From Phoronis australis (taxonomy: Eukaryota > Phoronida > Phoronidae), in contig NMRA01000019.1 in NCBI GenBank assembly GCA_002633005.1, positions 1,636,690 through 1,678,855 of the forward strand: 42,166 nucleotides of DNA, written 5' to 3'. Numbering within the stretch: the stretch's first letter is position 1; every line of letters starts with the position of its first letter. Below the pieces are notes generated by a model. The model saw nothing but the letters and a program-made list of their open reading frames with translations, did not search any database and was not told the origin of the DNA. This document shows positions 32,268 through 42,166 of this stretch, piece after piece. The position numbers and the translations under genes are program-made.

Positions 32268-34299
32268 CTTAAAATTGTACAAACATAATTACACTTACAC
32301 ATTACAAAAAATGATAACCAAATGACGTTACATGGAGCTCGCAAGGTTTTGTTCAGCTTGCGATATCTATGCGACGGGCATGAGTGCGTCTCATAGTTAT
32401 CAGCTGTGGGACACATTACCATTGTTTTCCTTCGTTGCGACTTTATTGGAAATAAAAATTCAAGTCGCGTGGATATCGTTCCATGGGCACACATCAGCTA
32501 GGTAGCACTAAACGTGTGTCATTATCTTGATTACTACAAATAAAACAAGAAAACAATGGATGCGTCCATTTAATGACCCCTATCTGACGAGCTTGCTATC
32601 TAGTTTCCCGTGGGGTAGACATTGTGATTTTACTACAGAAACTTGTTGCCATTCTAATAGACGAGAGGTGAGAGGTGAGTTTTGAAAATTAAATCATGGA
32701 TTGAAATGCCGACAGTGGTAGGTGTATTCTCCACTTCATTTGTTATGACCAAAACATACATCTAGAGACAAAATTGGTTCGGATCTCTAATCTGCACATA
32801 AGCATGCACGTAAAATGCCAATGGAAGACTCGTAGACAAGATTTTACTTTGAAACAGATGATTTATTTCTTTTCTATATACCTCAGTTTTTCTTGGAGAA
32901 CATCTGCCAAACATCGTGACACAGTCAAAAAGTATACAGAATTGATAGCCGATAAAATACAAAACTATGACAACATTCGATAATTATTTACGTTAAAGGA
33001 GAATGCAACCCAGAAAGCAACACATTATATATCAATTTAGATCGAGTAGCTCCACTCGATAGTAGCAAGTACAACAGATACCTGACGGCAGACGGAGGTG
33101 TTGAAATTAACCCATAACGTCAGAGGTTCGAACGCAGTCAGTTCAGCACTTCACAACACGCAAACTGCAGTCAGTTGTTTGCTTAAATTCATCGTTTTAC
33201 ACTAATAAATCCTCAAAATGCAATGTAAAACCCTTACACATACATCGAGTTATTAAAGAAATGTGTTGTTTCATTTCGCTGTTACCGGTTGTTAGGTATT
33301 TGAACGTACCGTACTACAAAGTTCGGTAGGCCAATTTACCAAGGTCGATTGTGGAAGTTTGGGGTTTGTTCGGGGTGATAAATTCGAATTATTCGTCCGT
33401 GAAATACAGTTAGGAGAACATAGCTGTGCGTTGTAATTTTACACTTGCGATTTTTGTCAGTTCTAAACACACAAAACGCTTGCTATCCCGCCCAGTGGCT
33501 CGGAAATCCACCTGGCCCATCGCGGCCGGACTGAAGGGATCACGAATATAAACCAGCCAAAGTTGGAAACTAAAATTCCAGTCTCCGCAAAGGCTATACT
33601 AGTGAGCCAAAGAAATAATGTGAACGTGATTGCTTTGGTGAATTAGCCGCAAAACTGCAAATCTACTTACAAGCTCGTCGGGGGATGCGAAGTCAAGTAA
33701 CCGTTCCACAGAACCGTATGGGCAAAAGTTGTACAGTAACAATGATTCGAATCATGTGTATGAATATCTGAATAAAGATTCCCCTAACATCTGAAATTAT
33801 ATGATATATAATTGAGTTATTGTTTCACAACAGCTTTCTGTCAGCAACCATTGATTGACCATGCCCTCACACGACCTTGGTGCCCGGTCAATTAGTTTAT
33901 TGCATCTAAAGCCGTTAACGCAGTGATTTATTCATTGCCGGCTTCTCAAAACATTTTCACTCACGAACACTCCAAGGCATTACAATTTGTATCTAATGAG
34001 ATAGACTTTGTTTCAATTTTATATGAGTTTTGGTTGGGGGCAGAACTGAATAATTTATTTTGAAACAGAACGCACATTGATAAACTTCAACGTGGCAACT
34101 CGCAAGATCGACTTAGACGGGAGCTTATCCGACGAAAACTTCACACGTCGATCGTTAGGTTTCACAGGTTATCAGTTCAAACCGGAATACACTGATCAAG
34201 AACTAGAGAGGCTCTGTGAACATGCACAGACAACGGAACGTGGATAGTTCCGAAAACCGTTTAAATGACTTGTCATGGTGCCATGATAATGGAAACGAC

Positions 34300-34369
<70 letters not shown>

Positions 34370-37300
34370 TTTTATTATTGTTATTATTATTATTATTTAC
34401 CATTTTTATTAAAGTAATATTTACAATGAGGGTAGCCCCATCACTTCGCACAGTCACTGATTTCCATGGGGGCGTTTACTGCAACGAAATTCCGCAACTG
34501 AAACGCCTTCTTGGAGAAGAGCATATGTCTAGCCAAGGACAATCCTGGCTTTGCATCGATTCTAAACAGAAGTATGCTTACAACGTTCAGCTGAGAAAAA
34601 AGAATTGGCAAAAGCATCTTACACCCAGAGGAAAAAACAGAAGGCTGACGAACGAGTCAATCATCAAACAGGTTATTTAAAACGTTATGTTTTCACGCCT
34701 TGAATAAATTGTAATCGTTTATGTTTTCATGGCCAACTACAATTATTTCTCCATAATCAAAAATAATCAACAACCTTGCCGCGTTTCTTTGTCTCTTGCC
34801 TGTCGAAAGTAAACACACTAGGCACAACATCTGACCTCAGCCTCAGTCCCTTTCTCTGCCCTGGCATGAGATGTTTGGTAAGCTGGCATTCGACGGTCAG
34901 TGAAATCACTGTCGAAGCAATGCCAGTCACTGACAGACACGGAGAACTTTCGTGACCTCATACTTGGTATTAACGGCGTAGTTTTCAGTCGTCATTACCG
35001 CGAGCCACTTTCCAAGCCCAATGAGCTCTCAAGGAAATCGAAAATAAAAGATTTACCCGATTTCTTTGCAGCTTCATAGTGTCCACAAGCGGGAAAGACA
35101 CACCTTGCCATAGCGGCACTCACTCTGCAGAAGAACCACTGACGTCGTTCCGTCGTTTCTCACCTTCCTCGCATCATAACGCGACACCTCTCTGCGAGGT
35201 AAGATCCACCGTATTTGAGGTGATGTGGATATAGACCGATAAGACGGTAAAAAGACTAATTAAATTGGGTGGCATTCTCCTTTAAATACAAATAATAATA
35301 CCACTTACGGTTATCCAAAAACATTGAGCAAACATATAAAAGTATGGAGTCCCGTTGTTGTGTAGCAGATGAAGTCTACCGAGTTGGTTTGACATCTTGT
35401 GAAGGGTATAACCAAGCACACACAATGTAAGTCTCTTAAAAATTAAAAATCGTAACTAAGTGGCGCTCCACAGCCTTCCTGCCAACTGTGGCACAAAGAG
35501 CATGGGTGGCTCAAGTGATGACCTTGTTCACATGCGCAGTGAAACTGAGCTGACGGTGGAAGAAAACACCCAGTTGTCTGATTGGCTCAGACTGTGGGAC
35601 TGGAATGTCATTGTAGACAGTGCGAAGGACATCTCTGAGAAGATTGTTGCACTCGTCACGAAGTTGTACCATTGCTGGAGCAATAGTTCTTGACATCGGT
35701 CAGCATTGGATGAGTCCATTCAATGAGACGTTTGAGGTAATTGTTTTCCGCTCGTGAGATGACGTCATCGGATGAGGTCCTGAGTTTGCAAGCTAAGGGC
35801 AGAGTATAGATATTGAAAAGCAGACGGGATAGAGGAGTTTCCTAAGGAAGGCCGGTGTTGATCGCGATCCATTGGGAGCGCCAAATGCCATGTTTTAGCA
35901 TGCATCTTTTCGTACACAGAGCTGTCATGACCCAACGAACGCAGATAACAAAGATCCCAAGATGTGACATGCCATCAGGAAGAACAGGGAGGCGGACAGC
36001 GTTTTAGCCATCTTCAAGTTCAAGTCTCACAAGCAGTACCGTCTGATGGTTTTCAAAACCTTCCCAGATATCGGCTACCAGAAATGGTGCATTAGCCCAA
36101 GTGTTGCTTTGTGGGTGATATGCCCCCATGCCATTAGGAAGCCAAGCATGCTTCGACCAGTCTTATGATACGGCGAGCGATGCTTTTATTTGGCTTGTTG
36201 CCCATAAAGCTTTGCATAACTATGAAGCGATGCCCTTTCAGCAGCATGTGCGCTGAGAAAGGCACCCATCCACTCACATGGGACGGGACCCGACTGCCAA
36301 CTCTCTCTATACGACTTAGTGAGGTGAACTAGGATCGTCTCAGGCGAAGTCCTCAGTGGCAGTGTCCCGACTCCGTCAGTTCCAGGTGCACCATCCTTGT
36401 TGGAGTATAATGCATCACTTGCCTCATCCCCTGAGACGGCAGTGTCACCAGCCGCAAGACAACATTTTTCACTCGGATGGCAGAAAAGCGTCGTATTCAC
36501 GTCAGCATCGTTGTGATGACTATGTGTTGCCACTATCATCATTAAATATAGGACGATGAGCCAATTTTTGCTTGCTTAGGCTGCGGTGGAAGTGCCGGAA
36601 ATCCGTGGCAGTCAGGTTTGCCTAGAACCAAAGTCGATCCCACAGTTGATTGTCGGCCTTAGACGCACCCAGCTTAAATGGGGGGGGGGGGGGCGGAGCA
36701 CTTAAAAAGTGGGGGTTATCGCCCCCCAGCCCCCTATGGTGCGCCGACAATGGCTTTTACTCTGCACTTTTCCTCTTAATCTTAGCTGTTATGAAATATT
36801 CCAGGATAGTGTTATCATGTCTGAGCTCTGCCACACATGCTTTGTTTAACTCCTCATCCCACCAGTAACTAGTGCGCATCCTAGGGGGTCTCGGGGGGCC
36901 CGAATGACCCCCCCTTTTGGCAAAGTGGGCACAAAGGTCCTTCTCAGAGAAACAAAAAGTCCGAGAAAACGTGACAAAAGTGCACTAAAAAGGTATTACC
37001 CCGTTTTTTTAGTCCTACCATTATTCGTCAGCAAAGGGTCCACATCGACAGAAATTCGAGCCCCCCATTTTCATGGCTGGGTACGCTTGAGAAAGGATTT
37101 GCGGCATAGGCGGGTTTAGAAGGGGGACAGGAGGCTCCCCTCTGTTGGCTTCGGGGAAAATAAACAGTAAGAGTTTGAGGAAATATTGATTTTACTAACT
37201 AACCCCCTCTTATTAACATGCAATATATAATATTCTGGTCAGTTTTAGATTGTGTGTGTGCCGGGGGGTCACAGCCGATCGTGAGGCAGTCGGTGCAATC

Positions 37301-38291
37301 GTTTTGTCGTTTTTTAGTCGCTCACACGCCGAGAAACTATACTGTAGGCTCGGCCCTCCCTCGCAACCGTGGTTTGCGCGATTCCCCGAGACAAAATGTC
37401 GCCCAACAACCCCCCTTATGATATGCTGTCAGAATATACACTGACACTGTTTTTAGTTGTATTGTTTTTATTATTCTGTTTAATTGGCACGACCCCTGAG
37501 CTAAGTACAGTGATGATGTAATTTGTTTACTGCAGAGTAGTATGGAACTTTCTAGAAGACTGAGTTCAGAACGGTGATGGTGTCGTTTTTTTACTGCAGT
37601 ATAGTGTGGAACTATAGCATGGCAATTATTAATGCAGTCTGGAATATTCTAGAGACTAGTATATGTTTGTAGAATGATTGGGTAAACTCAGAAAGTTCTA
37701 GAGTGTGCTTGAATTGATGTAAAGTTCCAGAACAATGCGTTAGGCTATAAATACACAAGCGCGGGTTTGTGTTAGTCAGATCAAGCCAGAGACAGTCAGC
37801 AATTCAAGAAAGTTAATCAGGAGAATTAGAGATGAGTTGCACTGGAGAGAATCAGCAGTTATAGTCAATAGAGAGCCAGCTTTTGAGACAGCAGGTTATT
37901 GAAACGACGAGTGTAACAGTTGCTGACGGCCACTGAACGGTTTTAAAGCCCAAGGCTAGATGCCGACGTGAAAGTTGAATCAGTGTTCTCTAAGCGACAC
38001 ATGCACCCAAAGAAAAAAGGAGACGATACATTTTGAAAAAGTATCATGGAATTTGTTATGTCTGGAGGAGGCAGTGTGGCCTGGTTGATAAATGCCCGCT
38101 TTCTTTACTCGAGGTCGTGGGTTCAAGTCCCACCGGGTCAAACTGCTAAACCCTTGAGCCAGGTTTCTAGCTCCTCAGCTCGGTTTTAACCATACATTAA
38201 TAAATCATAAAAATATTTTCAGGTGATCAGAGCAATGGGCCCACTTGCGAGGCCTGCGCACGTCTGGTACAAGGTGTATCAGACCGCATGC

Positions 38292-38338
<47 letters not shown>

Positions 38339-38569
38339 GTTATGTCTGTCCTACTATAATTGCTAATATTTTGCTTGAACGCTTACCTTCCTGTTTGCGG
38401 ATGAAAGTGCAGTCTAGGTGAGTTCTGCACTTCGTGAATTTGACGCTAGATCCGACACATTTGCTCTTATTTTTAACATCATCTGATTGCAAGCACTCCC
38501 TGACCGCCCTAATCTTGCCATATCCACATGTGACGCTGCAACTGCCCACTGCTGTCCACTCAAGCCATA
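31432..38569 (-). CDS. TSP1-domain membrane protein gene, 3' part
   Basis: Two minus-strand exons join in phase 1: 38569-38387 (thrombospondin type 1 repeat) and 32267-31432 (membrane helix and tail), across an intron of about 6.1 kb. The junction codon G/CG gives Ala, so the product reads ...KQEASIPNNVNEF... into the membrane helix. The upstream exons, including the signal peptide, should lie right of 38569, probably beyond the window. The protein would be a type I surface molecule: TSP1 outside, one helix, and a cytoplasmic tail of about 245 residues. TSP1 repeats bind matrix and glycosaminoglycans, so an adhesive or guidance-receptor role is likely, by inference. Exon joining across 6 kb is supported only by phase and domain logic; the last acceptor is weak. 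Confidence 0.6.
32290..34060. other. Intron of the TSP1 gene, no exon seen
   Basis: I looked on the minus strand for a phase 1-1 cysteine-rich exon and found none. A GAGGTTCGAAC motif at about 33122 resembles a Pol III B box but has no partner A box. Confidence 0.4.
34079..34249 (+). pseudogene. Fragment of a transposon-type protein, weak
   Basis: A frame of about 55 codons ends at TAG (34247-34249). It contains LDGSLSDENF, TGYQFKPEYTDQELERL and CEHAQTTERG. The Gly-Tyr-Gln-Phe-x-Pro-Glu phrase followed by acidic residues recalls the N-terminal part of repeat-encoded animal proteins related to P2X7-tail-like sequences. I cannot confirm the family. No intact gene follows; a long TTA run starts 50 bases later. 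Confidence 0.3.
34299..34396. repeat. (TTA)n/(TAA)n microsatellite
   Basis: About 98 bases of near-pure trinucleotide repeat with two small interruptions near 34370-34385. The plus frame at 34216-34680 reads it as a long Tyr/Leu run, which is an artefact of the repeat and not a protein domain. Confidence 0.95.
34765..35140 (-). pseudogene. Degenerate THAP zinc finger gene
   Basis: The minus strand starts MARCVFPACGHYEAAKK (35116 leftwards), the CxxxxC opening of a THAP finger. Pieces in other frames follow in the right order: FP.ELIGLGKWLAVMTTENY (the FP and W signatures), HCFDSDFTDRRMP (the C-x2-H region) and SDVVPSVFTF (the usual VPS-I/V-F end of a THAP domain). Stops and at least three frame changes separate the pieces, so it is dead. 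It lies in the intron of the TSP1 gene in the same orientation, and it is distinct from the THAP exon at 18559. Confidence 0.6.
35455..36545 (-). pseudogene. Decayed LINE reverse transcriptase
   Basis: Reading leftwards on the minus strand the pieces come in RT order. First GAPGTDGVG and SGPVPCEWMGAF (RT fingers; G.PG.DG and G.VP..W) at 36540-36186. Then NTGLP, a stop at 35842-35844 and ETPLSRLLFNIYT (the GLPQGSPLSP..F.IY motif). Then SSDDV, where the catalytic (F/Y)ADD box should be, with the first two residues altered. Last, NADRCQELL and LGVFFHRQLSFTAHVNKV (the thumb LGV...L.F..H motif) at 35700-35511. Several stops and frame changes show it is dead. The order and motifs fit a jockey/CR1-type non-LTR element; I cannot name the clade. 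It is an insertion in the large intron of the TSP1 gene. Confidence 0.7.
36655..36755. mobile_element. Short G-run MITE
   Basis: Between GACGCACCCAGC and CCCCCTATGGTGCGCC lies a run of 14 G followed by TTAAAAAGTGGGGG. The ends are loosely inverted and resemble the element at 21300-21427. It has no coding capacity. Confidence 0.4.
37105..37420 (+). repeat. G-rich dispersed repeat, distant copy
   Basis: The start AGGCGGGTTTAGAAGGGGG, the segment GAGGAAATATTGATTTTACTAACTAACCCC and the end GCGATTCCCCGAGACAAAATGT match copies A and B near 9803-10200. It stops just before the LTR fragment at 37424. Confidence 0.5.
37424..37885 (+). mobile_element. LTR fragment, plus orientation, same family as 40315-40885
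   Basis: Its beginning TGCTGTCAGAATATACACTG parallels TGTTGTCAAAATATCGACTG at the start of the minus-strand LTR. Both continue with CACTGTTTTTAGTTGTA, GGAATATTCTAGAGACT, TTTGTAGAATGATTGGGT, a TATAAATACACAAG promoter (37746-37753 here) and AGAGAGCCAGC. Similarity fades after about 37885, so the R-U5 end is missing. It is probably a truncated solo LTR. It lies in the TSP1 intron, opposite to that gene. Confidence 0.7.
38069..38335 (+). mobile_element. tRNA-derived SINE with (TA)n tail
   Basis: A tRNA-like head carries an A-box-like TGGCCTGGTTGATAA (about 38077) and an excellent B box GGTTCAAGTCC (38120-38130). A non-tRNA body follows (CCCTTGAGCCAGG, CAATGGGCCC, GGCCTGCGCACG, GTACAAGGTG) and then a TA repeat at 38297-38334. 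The body matches the inverted copy at 7052-7275, which establishes a family. The element ends about 50 bases from the TSP1 exon, inside that gene's intron. Confidence 0.75.
38297..38334. repeat. (TA)n microsatellite at the SINE tail
   Basis: About 19 TA units follow the SINE body. Its position suggests it grew from the SINE's 3' simple-repeat tail. Confidence 0.9.
38387..38569 (-). CDS. Thrombospondin type 1 repeat exon
   Basis: The 183-nt phase 1-1 exon is bounded by TTTCAG and GTAAGC. It encodes WLEW, GSCSVTCGYG, REC, KC, KC and DC: the TSP1 layout with six cysteines, the WxxW tryptophan ladder and CSVTCG. One domain fills the exon exactly, as is usual for shuffled TSP1 modules. The split codon before it is (G)/TA, Val. 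Confidence 0.88.
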
Positions 38570-38574
38570 CTGAA

Positions 38575-40310
38575 ATCATTGATTTAATGTACTAATAACG
38601 GTGCAGAGGTTCATTTTCAAGAAGTTTGTGGCACTGTTGTCATCTCGTAATTACACAGTGACAACACGGTAACTTGGCACCGTTTAACCAACATGCCATT
38701 TGATCATACCCTGAACCCGGGTCTAAGAGTTTGCATTGAAATGAATTGAAAACGAATTAAAACGTTAGCTTAATTTCGAATCGTATCTCCGGCAATGCAT
38801 TTAAGCGTATGCCTGGAAATATCAGGGAGAATTCATCCTGATTACTCACTGATATGTTTAGAACCAGAGTATTGTGAACAGCATTGTTATGCATTACTCA
38901 GCTCCTCCCACAAAAGTGCCTCGACATGGCAACACACGGGTTGGACAGGAACCAATACTGAACTACACGTGATCAGAAGCCGTCTCTTGAAAAGTCGAGA
39001 TGCTGAAACTCTGCGGTGAAAACGTTTTTAGAATTTGGACGCTTGACGTTTAGATAACGAATCTTGGTTATAAGAGACGTTTTGCAAAGCGACAAGATCA
39101 TGAACTATCACGCTTGTACGTGTGTCGTGAAAGTAAACGTAAACCAAATAACTGAGCTCAGGGTGTCAAATTATCGTAGCACATTTTCGCTAGATCACAA
39201 ACTGCTTAAATATCACTATGTGAATGCAGCTTCTTTTATTTCCATTCTCATAGCATGTAACACAAATCAGTCAATTCAATTTACTGTACATGTATTCATA
39301 TTTTTAGTTAAGTTTGCGATGAGGTTTAACATGCTGTGTTCTACATGTACAGAAGCCTCCCCTCCTTTTTTTCTTTTCCTTTAAAAAATTTCCCCGTTCC
39401 AGTGTTATCTCTTGCTCACGTATTTTCATACCGGCATCATGTTTTTGAGGAAGTTGATGGACAAACACATAAACGTTTTACAGAATCTTGAATGAAGTAG
39501 GTTTTTTAATTCTATTGTATTGTATTTTACGTTAGTATATTCTGGTACAGGTATGCAAGATTGTATTATATGTTGAATTCGAAAAAAGTCATTTCTCCCA
39601 AATCATGTGAAAAATGGTCAACTGTTATAATGCGTAATTCATTTGCAGTTTAAATAAACAGATGCATAAAAATTTAGTAAAAATTAGAAATGAACACAAA
39701 ATAGCATATGCTACAAATTCATCCTAGTTCGATGATATCCAGCGAAACCCAGCTGAATAAGCATTTTTGAAAAAGGTCTTCCTTCAGCTATATTTTAAAG
39801 AGTTCCTCCATGCATTTTCCTAGTTTTTGATGTTTGAGTTTGCTAATATGAAACGAATGTTAACTAAATCAGCACATTTCATGCCAAATACTCGCGATTT
39901 TTTTTCAATTTTGAAGAAGAATTAATTATTTCTAAATTTCCCACCAAATGATGACAACCAATTCGATTTCCCATTTTGCAAATGTTCTTTGGGTTTGAGG
40001 CGGTATGAACTCGACCCACTTGTACGACAAATGCTGCAGACATATGTGAGCCACAACCAAGTGAGCCAAGGGTTGGTCAATATTCGCAAACTTTAATAAT
40101 GATCACTGACATACGGCACAGTAAACCTGGGTTACTCGTATTTACTACTGCTATGACTGAATGAGCACAGTCAAAACACAATACATAACCTAGACAGTGA
40201 CCTCTGTCTCTACTGGAAGCTTTTTGGCGAAGGACTGCTCAAAGAAAAGTGTCACGTTTTTCCACGTAAGTGGCTGGTCGCAGATTCTTACAGACCTTTG
40301 CTAATAGTTT
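38575..40310. other. No exon seen upstream of the TSP1 exon
   Basis: More TSP1 or other phase 1-1 exons of the membrane gene would be expected here or beyond. I looked for WxxW and CSxTCG signatures on the minus strand and found none. The plus frames at 38795-39019 and 39064-39384 have no domain. Confidence 0.4.
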
Positions 40311-40314
40311 TTAG

Positions 40315-40885
40315 TGCGACGACAGACTGAAGACTCGCTCGAGTTAATAACTTTATTAATCTCGACTGTACATTCACAAGCCTACCCAAACAAAACGCCC
40401 GACGTATTGTCTGCTATAGGCTCCAGCCAGTGCTGGAAAGCCTTGACTTGTGATGGATTTCTGGCTGGCTCTCTTTTGGCTATCGCTGTAACTTCTGGTT
40501 CTCTTCACTGCTACTCTTTAACTGCTTAACTGCTTTACTCCGACTGCTGAGGTGCTTAACTTCTCCTGCTGGACTGTTTTTCTCTTCACTTATGCAATCC
40601 CATTCTTGTGTATTTATAGACTAATGCGATGTTCTAGAACTTTTCACCTTTTTAAGCATGTTCGAGAACTTTCCGGAATCCACCCAATCATTCTACAAAC
40701 GTATACCAGTCTCTAGAATATTCCAGGCTGCGTTAATCACTTTCATGCTAGAGTCTCCTTGAAAGTTCCATACTATACTGTAGTAAACAAATTATATCAT
40801 CATTGTACTGAACTCAGGGGCCATTTCAATCAAACAAAACATAACATTACAACTAAAAACAGTGACAGTCGATATTTTGACAACA
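40315..40885 (-). mobile_element. 3' LTR of a Ty3/gypsy retrotransposon
   Basis: On the minus strand it starts TGTTGTCAAAATATCG at 40885, directly after a purine-rich tract (GGCGGAGG) that can prime plus-strand synthesis. It ends ...GTCGTCGCA at 40315, giving TG...CA ends and 571 bp. It contains a TATAAATA promoter (40618-40611) and an AATAAA signal (40357-40352). The sister fragment at 37424 confirms the left end. The 5' LTR lies outside the window, so no target duplication can be checked. Confidence 0.75.
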
Positions 40886-40991
40886 CACCTCCGCCAAAGA
40901 GAAAATTACTCTATAATTTTCTATCACAAAATCCTCTGCCTCTGTATCCGTCTCCAAGGTCCTCCTTGACTTGCAGACTCTGATAGTCGAC

Positions 40992-41700
40992 TTAAGTAAT
41001 CTGGAAAGACGTTTGATTGTTGTCTGCTATGTTTTCCTCGTGTTCGTGATACGCCTTCAACAGATCGGCATGGAAGATTTTACTGTTGCCGTTCATGTTG
41101 ATTCTGTAGTACATACAGTTGACTTTTTCTTTGACTATGTAAGGCCCCTTCCAATGAAGATTAAGATTATTGTGGTCTGTGGGGAGTAATACCAACACTC
41201 TTGGTCCCACTTGAAACTGCCTATCTCTGGCCTTCTTGTCGTAGTAATGCTTGTGAATACCCTGTGAATTATGCAAGCTTTTTCTAGCCAACTTGCAGGT
41301 CTCCTCTAAGCGGTTCCTGAGCTCGAAGAAATGCTGGTATGTATTTCGGAATTCGTTGTTGTCTTCTCCTGTCCAGGATTCCCTCAGGATTTGAAATTGA
41401 CCTTTTAGTGTGCTGCCGTATAGCACCTGAAAGAGTGAAAATCCTGTGGTTGATTGCGGGACCTCCCGGTAAGCAAACAGGACAGCTGGCAGATACCGGT
41501 CTCAGTCCTTTTGCCATTCTTGACATATCTCCTTCACTATGGTTTTTAGAACATCGTTGATTCTTTCACAGAACTCGTTACAGCGTGGATTGTAAGGGGG
41601 CGTGTATTGCTGTTGTGTACCCAAAAGACTGCTGACCTACTGCATCAGTTTCGCTGTGAACTTTGTTCCAATATCACTTTTTTAATGTCATGTCGTGAAC
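40992..41700 (-). pseudogene. Ty3/gypsy integrase C-terminal part, with stops
   Basis: Reading leftwards on the minus strand come the end of the catalytic core (SDIGTKFT, then TPPYNPRCNEFCERIN) and RYLPAVLFAYREVPQ. The C-terminal GPY/F module follows (HWKGPYIV, ending FHADLLKAYHE), with stop at 40992-40994. The last 144 codons are intact, but a TAG after KLMQ and a TGA where a Trp is expected (KD-stop-DRYLP) break the core. Further upstream the frame is lost. Integrase inserts the element's cDNA into the genome; this copy cannot encode a full one. It lies 107 bases before the LTR, the normal layout. The family resembles the widespread animal gypsy type with QVGPRVLVLLPTDHN before the GPY motif. 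Confidence 0.8.
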
Positions 41701-41704
41701 ACAT

Positions 41705-42166
41705 CCACTAAAACAAGAAACTGTAGGAACACCGTATTTATCCACCTTCACTCTTATCAGGCTTCTATTGTGAGTCAGCATGCGTGAATAATTGGCTGAT
41801 AAACCACCTCTGGAACTACTTTTGGCTGAATGGATGACCAGGCCATAAAATGATAATATTAGCCAAGAACAGTTAGTAATGCATCAAAGAATATTGTCGT
41901 AGTATCATCTAGCCTTGGTGGAAAGCTGTATACTGTATTGGCTCTAATAAACGCTTAGAAAAAATCATTTCACGGGGAGGGGATTCTTATTGTAGCCTAC
42001 GGTAGTTGAAAGCCGGTTTCCCAAACGGGTAAAATCGGAAGCTAGGATTCATAAAATTTACGCTTTGTGACGAATTTTAGCCTATGACAGTCTTTCTACA
42101 AAATTGTGGTGCATTGCTATGAACTTCCGTTGTTAAATTACGATAATTTTTCAAAAAATTGTGCTC
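41705..42166 (-). other. Probable further gypsy pol sequence, too decayed to read
   Basis: A short piece reads KYGVPTVSCFSG at about 41735, where integrases usually have a YGVP phrase before the SD.G..F motif, but the frame breaks immediately after. The remainder to the window end shows no readable motif. Confidence 0.35.

Noticed and set aside
34216-34680. 154-codon plus-strand ORF with a long Tyr/Leu run
   Set aside because: The middle is the TTA microsatellite read in frame; the flanking parts show no domain.
1-42166. CRISPR array, operon or bacterial features
   Set aside because: There are no regularly spaced identical short repeats; gene structure is intron-rich and animal-like.

Overview
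This is nuclear DNA from an invertebrate animal. Long introns with GT/AG borders, phase-1 extracellular domain exons (collagen, calcium-binding EGF, thrombospondin type 1), THAP zinc fingers, tRNA-derived SINEs, a Ty3/gypsy element, a LINE reverse transcriptase and many short G-rich MITE-like repeats all point that way. The AT-rich intergenic DNA, the frequent ACATGTA-type words and the repeat spectrum make me guess a cnidarian (coral or sea anemone), but the species cannot be fixed from the sequence. Three isolated N bases, two of them ending exact direct duplications, show that this is a draft scaffold.

Layout. 1-2500: no gene; a GTCGGC/GCCGAC-rich cluster at 515-695. 2560-6220: a minus-strand array of about 75-bp units encoding a proline-rich repeat protein, broken by about nine frame changes. 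6485-6731: possible last exon of a minus-strand gene. 6750-11830: repeats (SINE, hAT-like MITEs, a G-rich repeat family with one inverted copy). 11982-17536: a complete seven-exon minus-strand gene whose exons join in frame to 430 codons: signal peptide, about 50 Gly-X-Y triplets, three EGF units, one membrane segment and a 94-residue tail. 18559-18842: a plus-strand THAP exon. 18850-28150: mostly gene-free, with MITEs, a fold-back element, a degenerate tandem array and a perfect 58-bp palindrome. 28187-29119: a TTAA-flanked DNA element with bipartite inverted repeats and an intact 178-codon ORF. 30953-38569: 3' end of a minus-strand TSP1 membrane protein gene; its roughly 6.1-kb intron carries a dead THAP gene, a dead LINE RT, a partial LTR and a SINE. 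40315-42166: 3' end of a decayed Ty3/gypsy element on the minus strand (LTR plus integrase).

The two host genes share a design: phase-1 adhesive extracellular modules followed by a single last exon carrying the membrane segment and the whole cytoplasmic tail. They lie in the same orientation and probably both encode cell-surface or matrix-binding receptors. The most unusual objects are the collagen-EGF type I membrane protein and the TTAA element with a non-transposase ORF. All calls rest on reading the sequence; no database search was possible.
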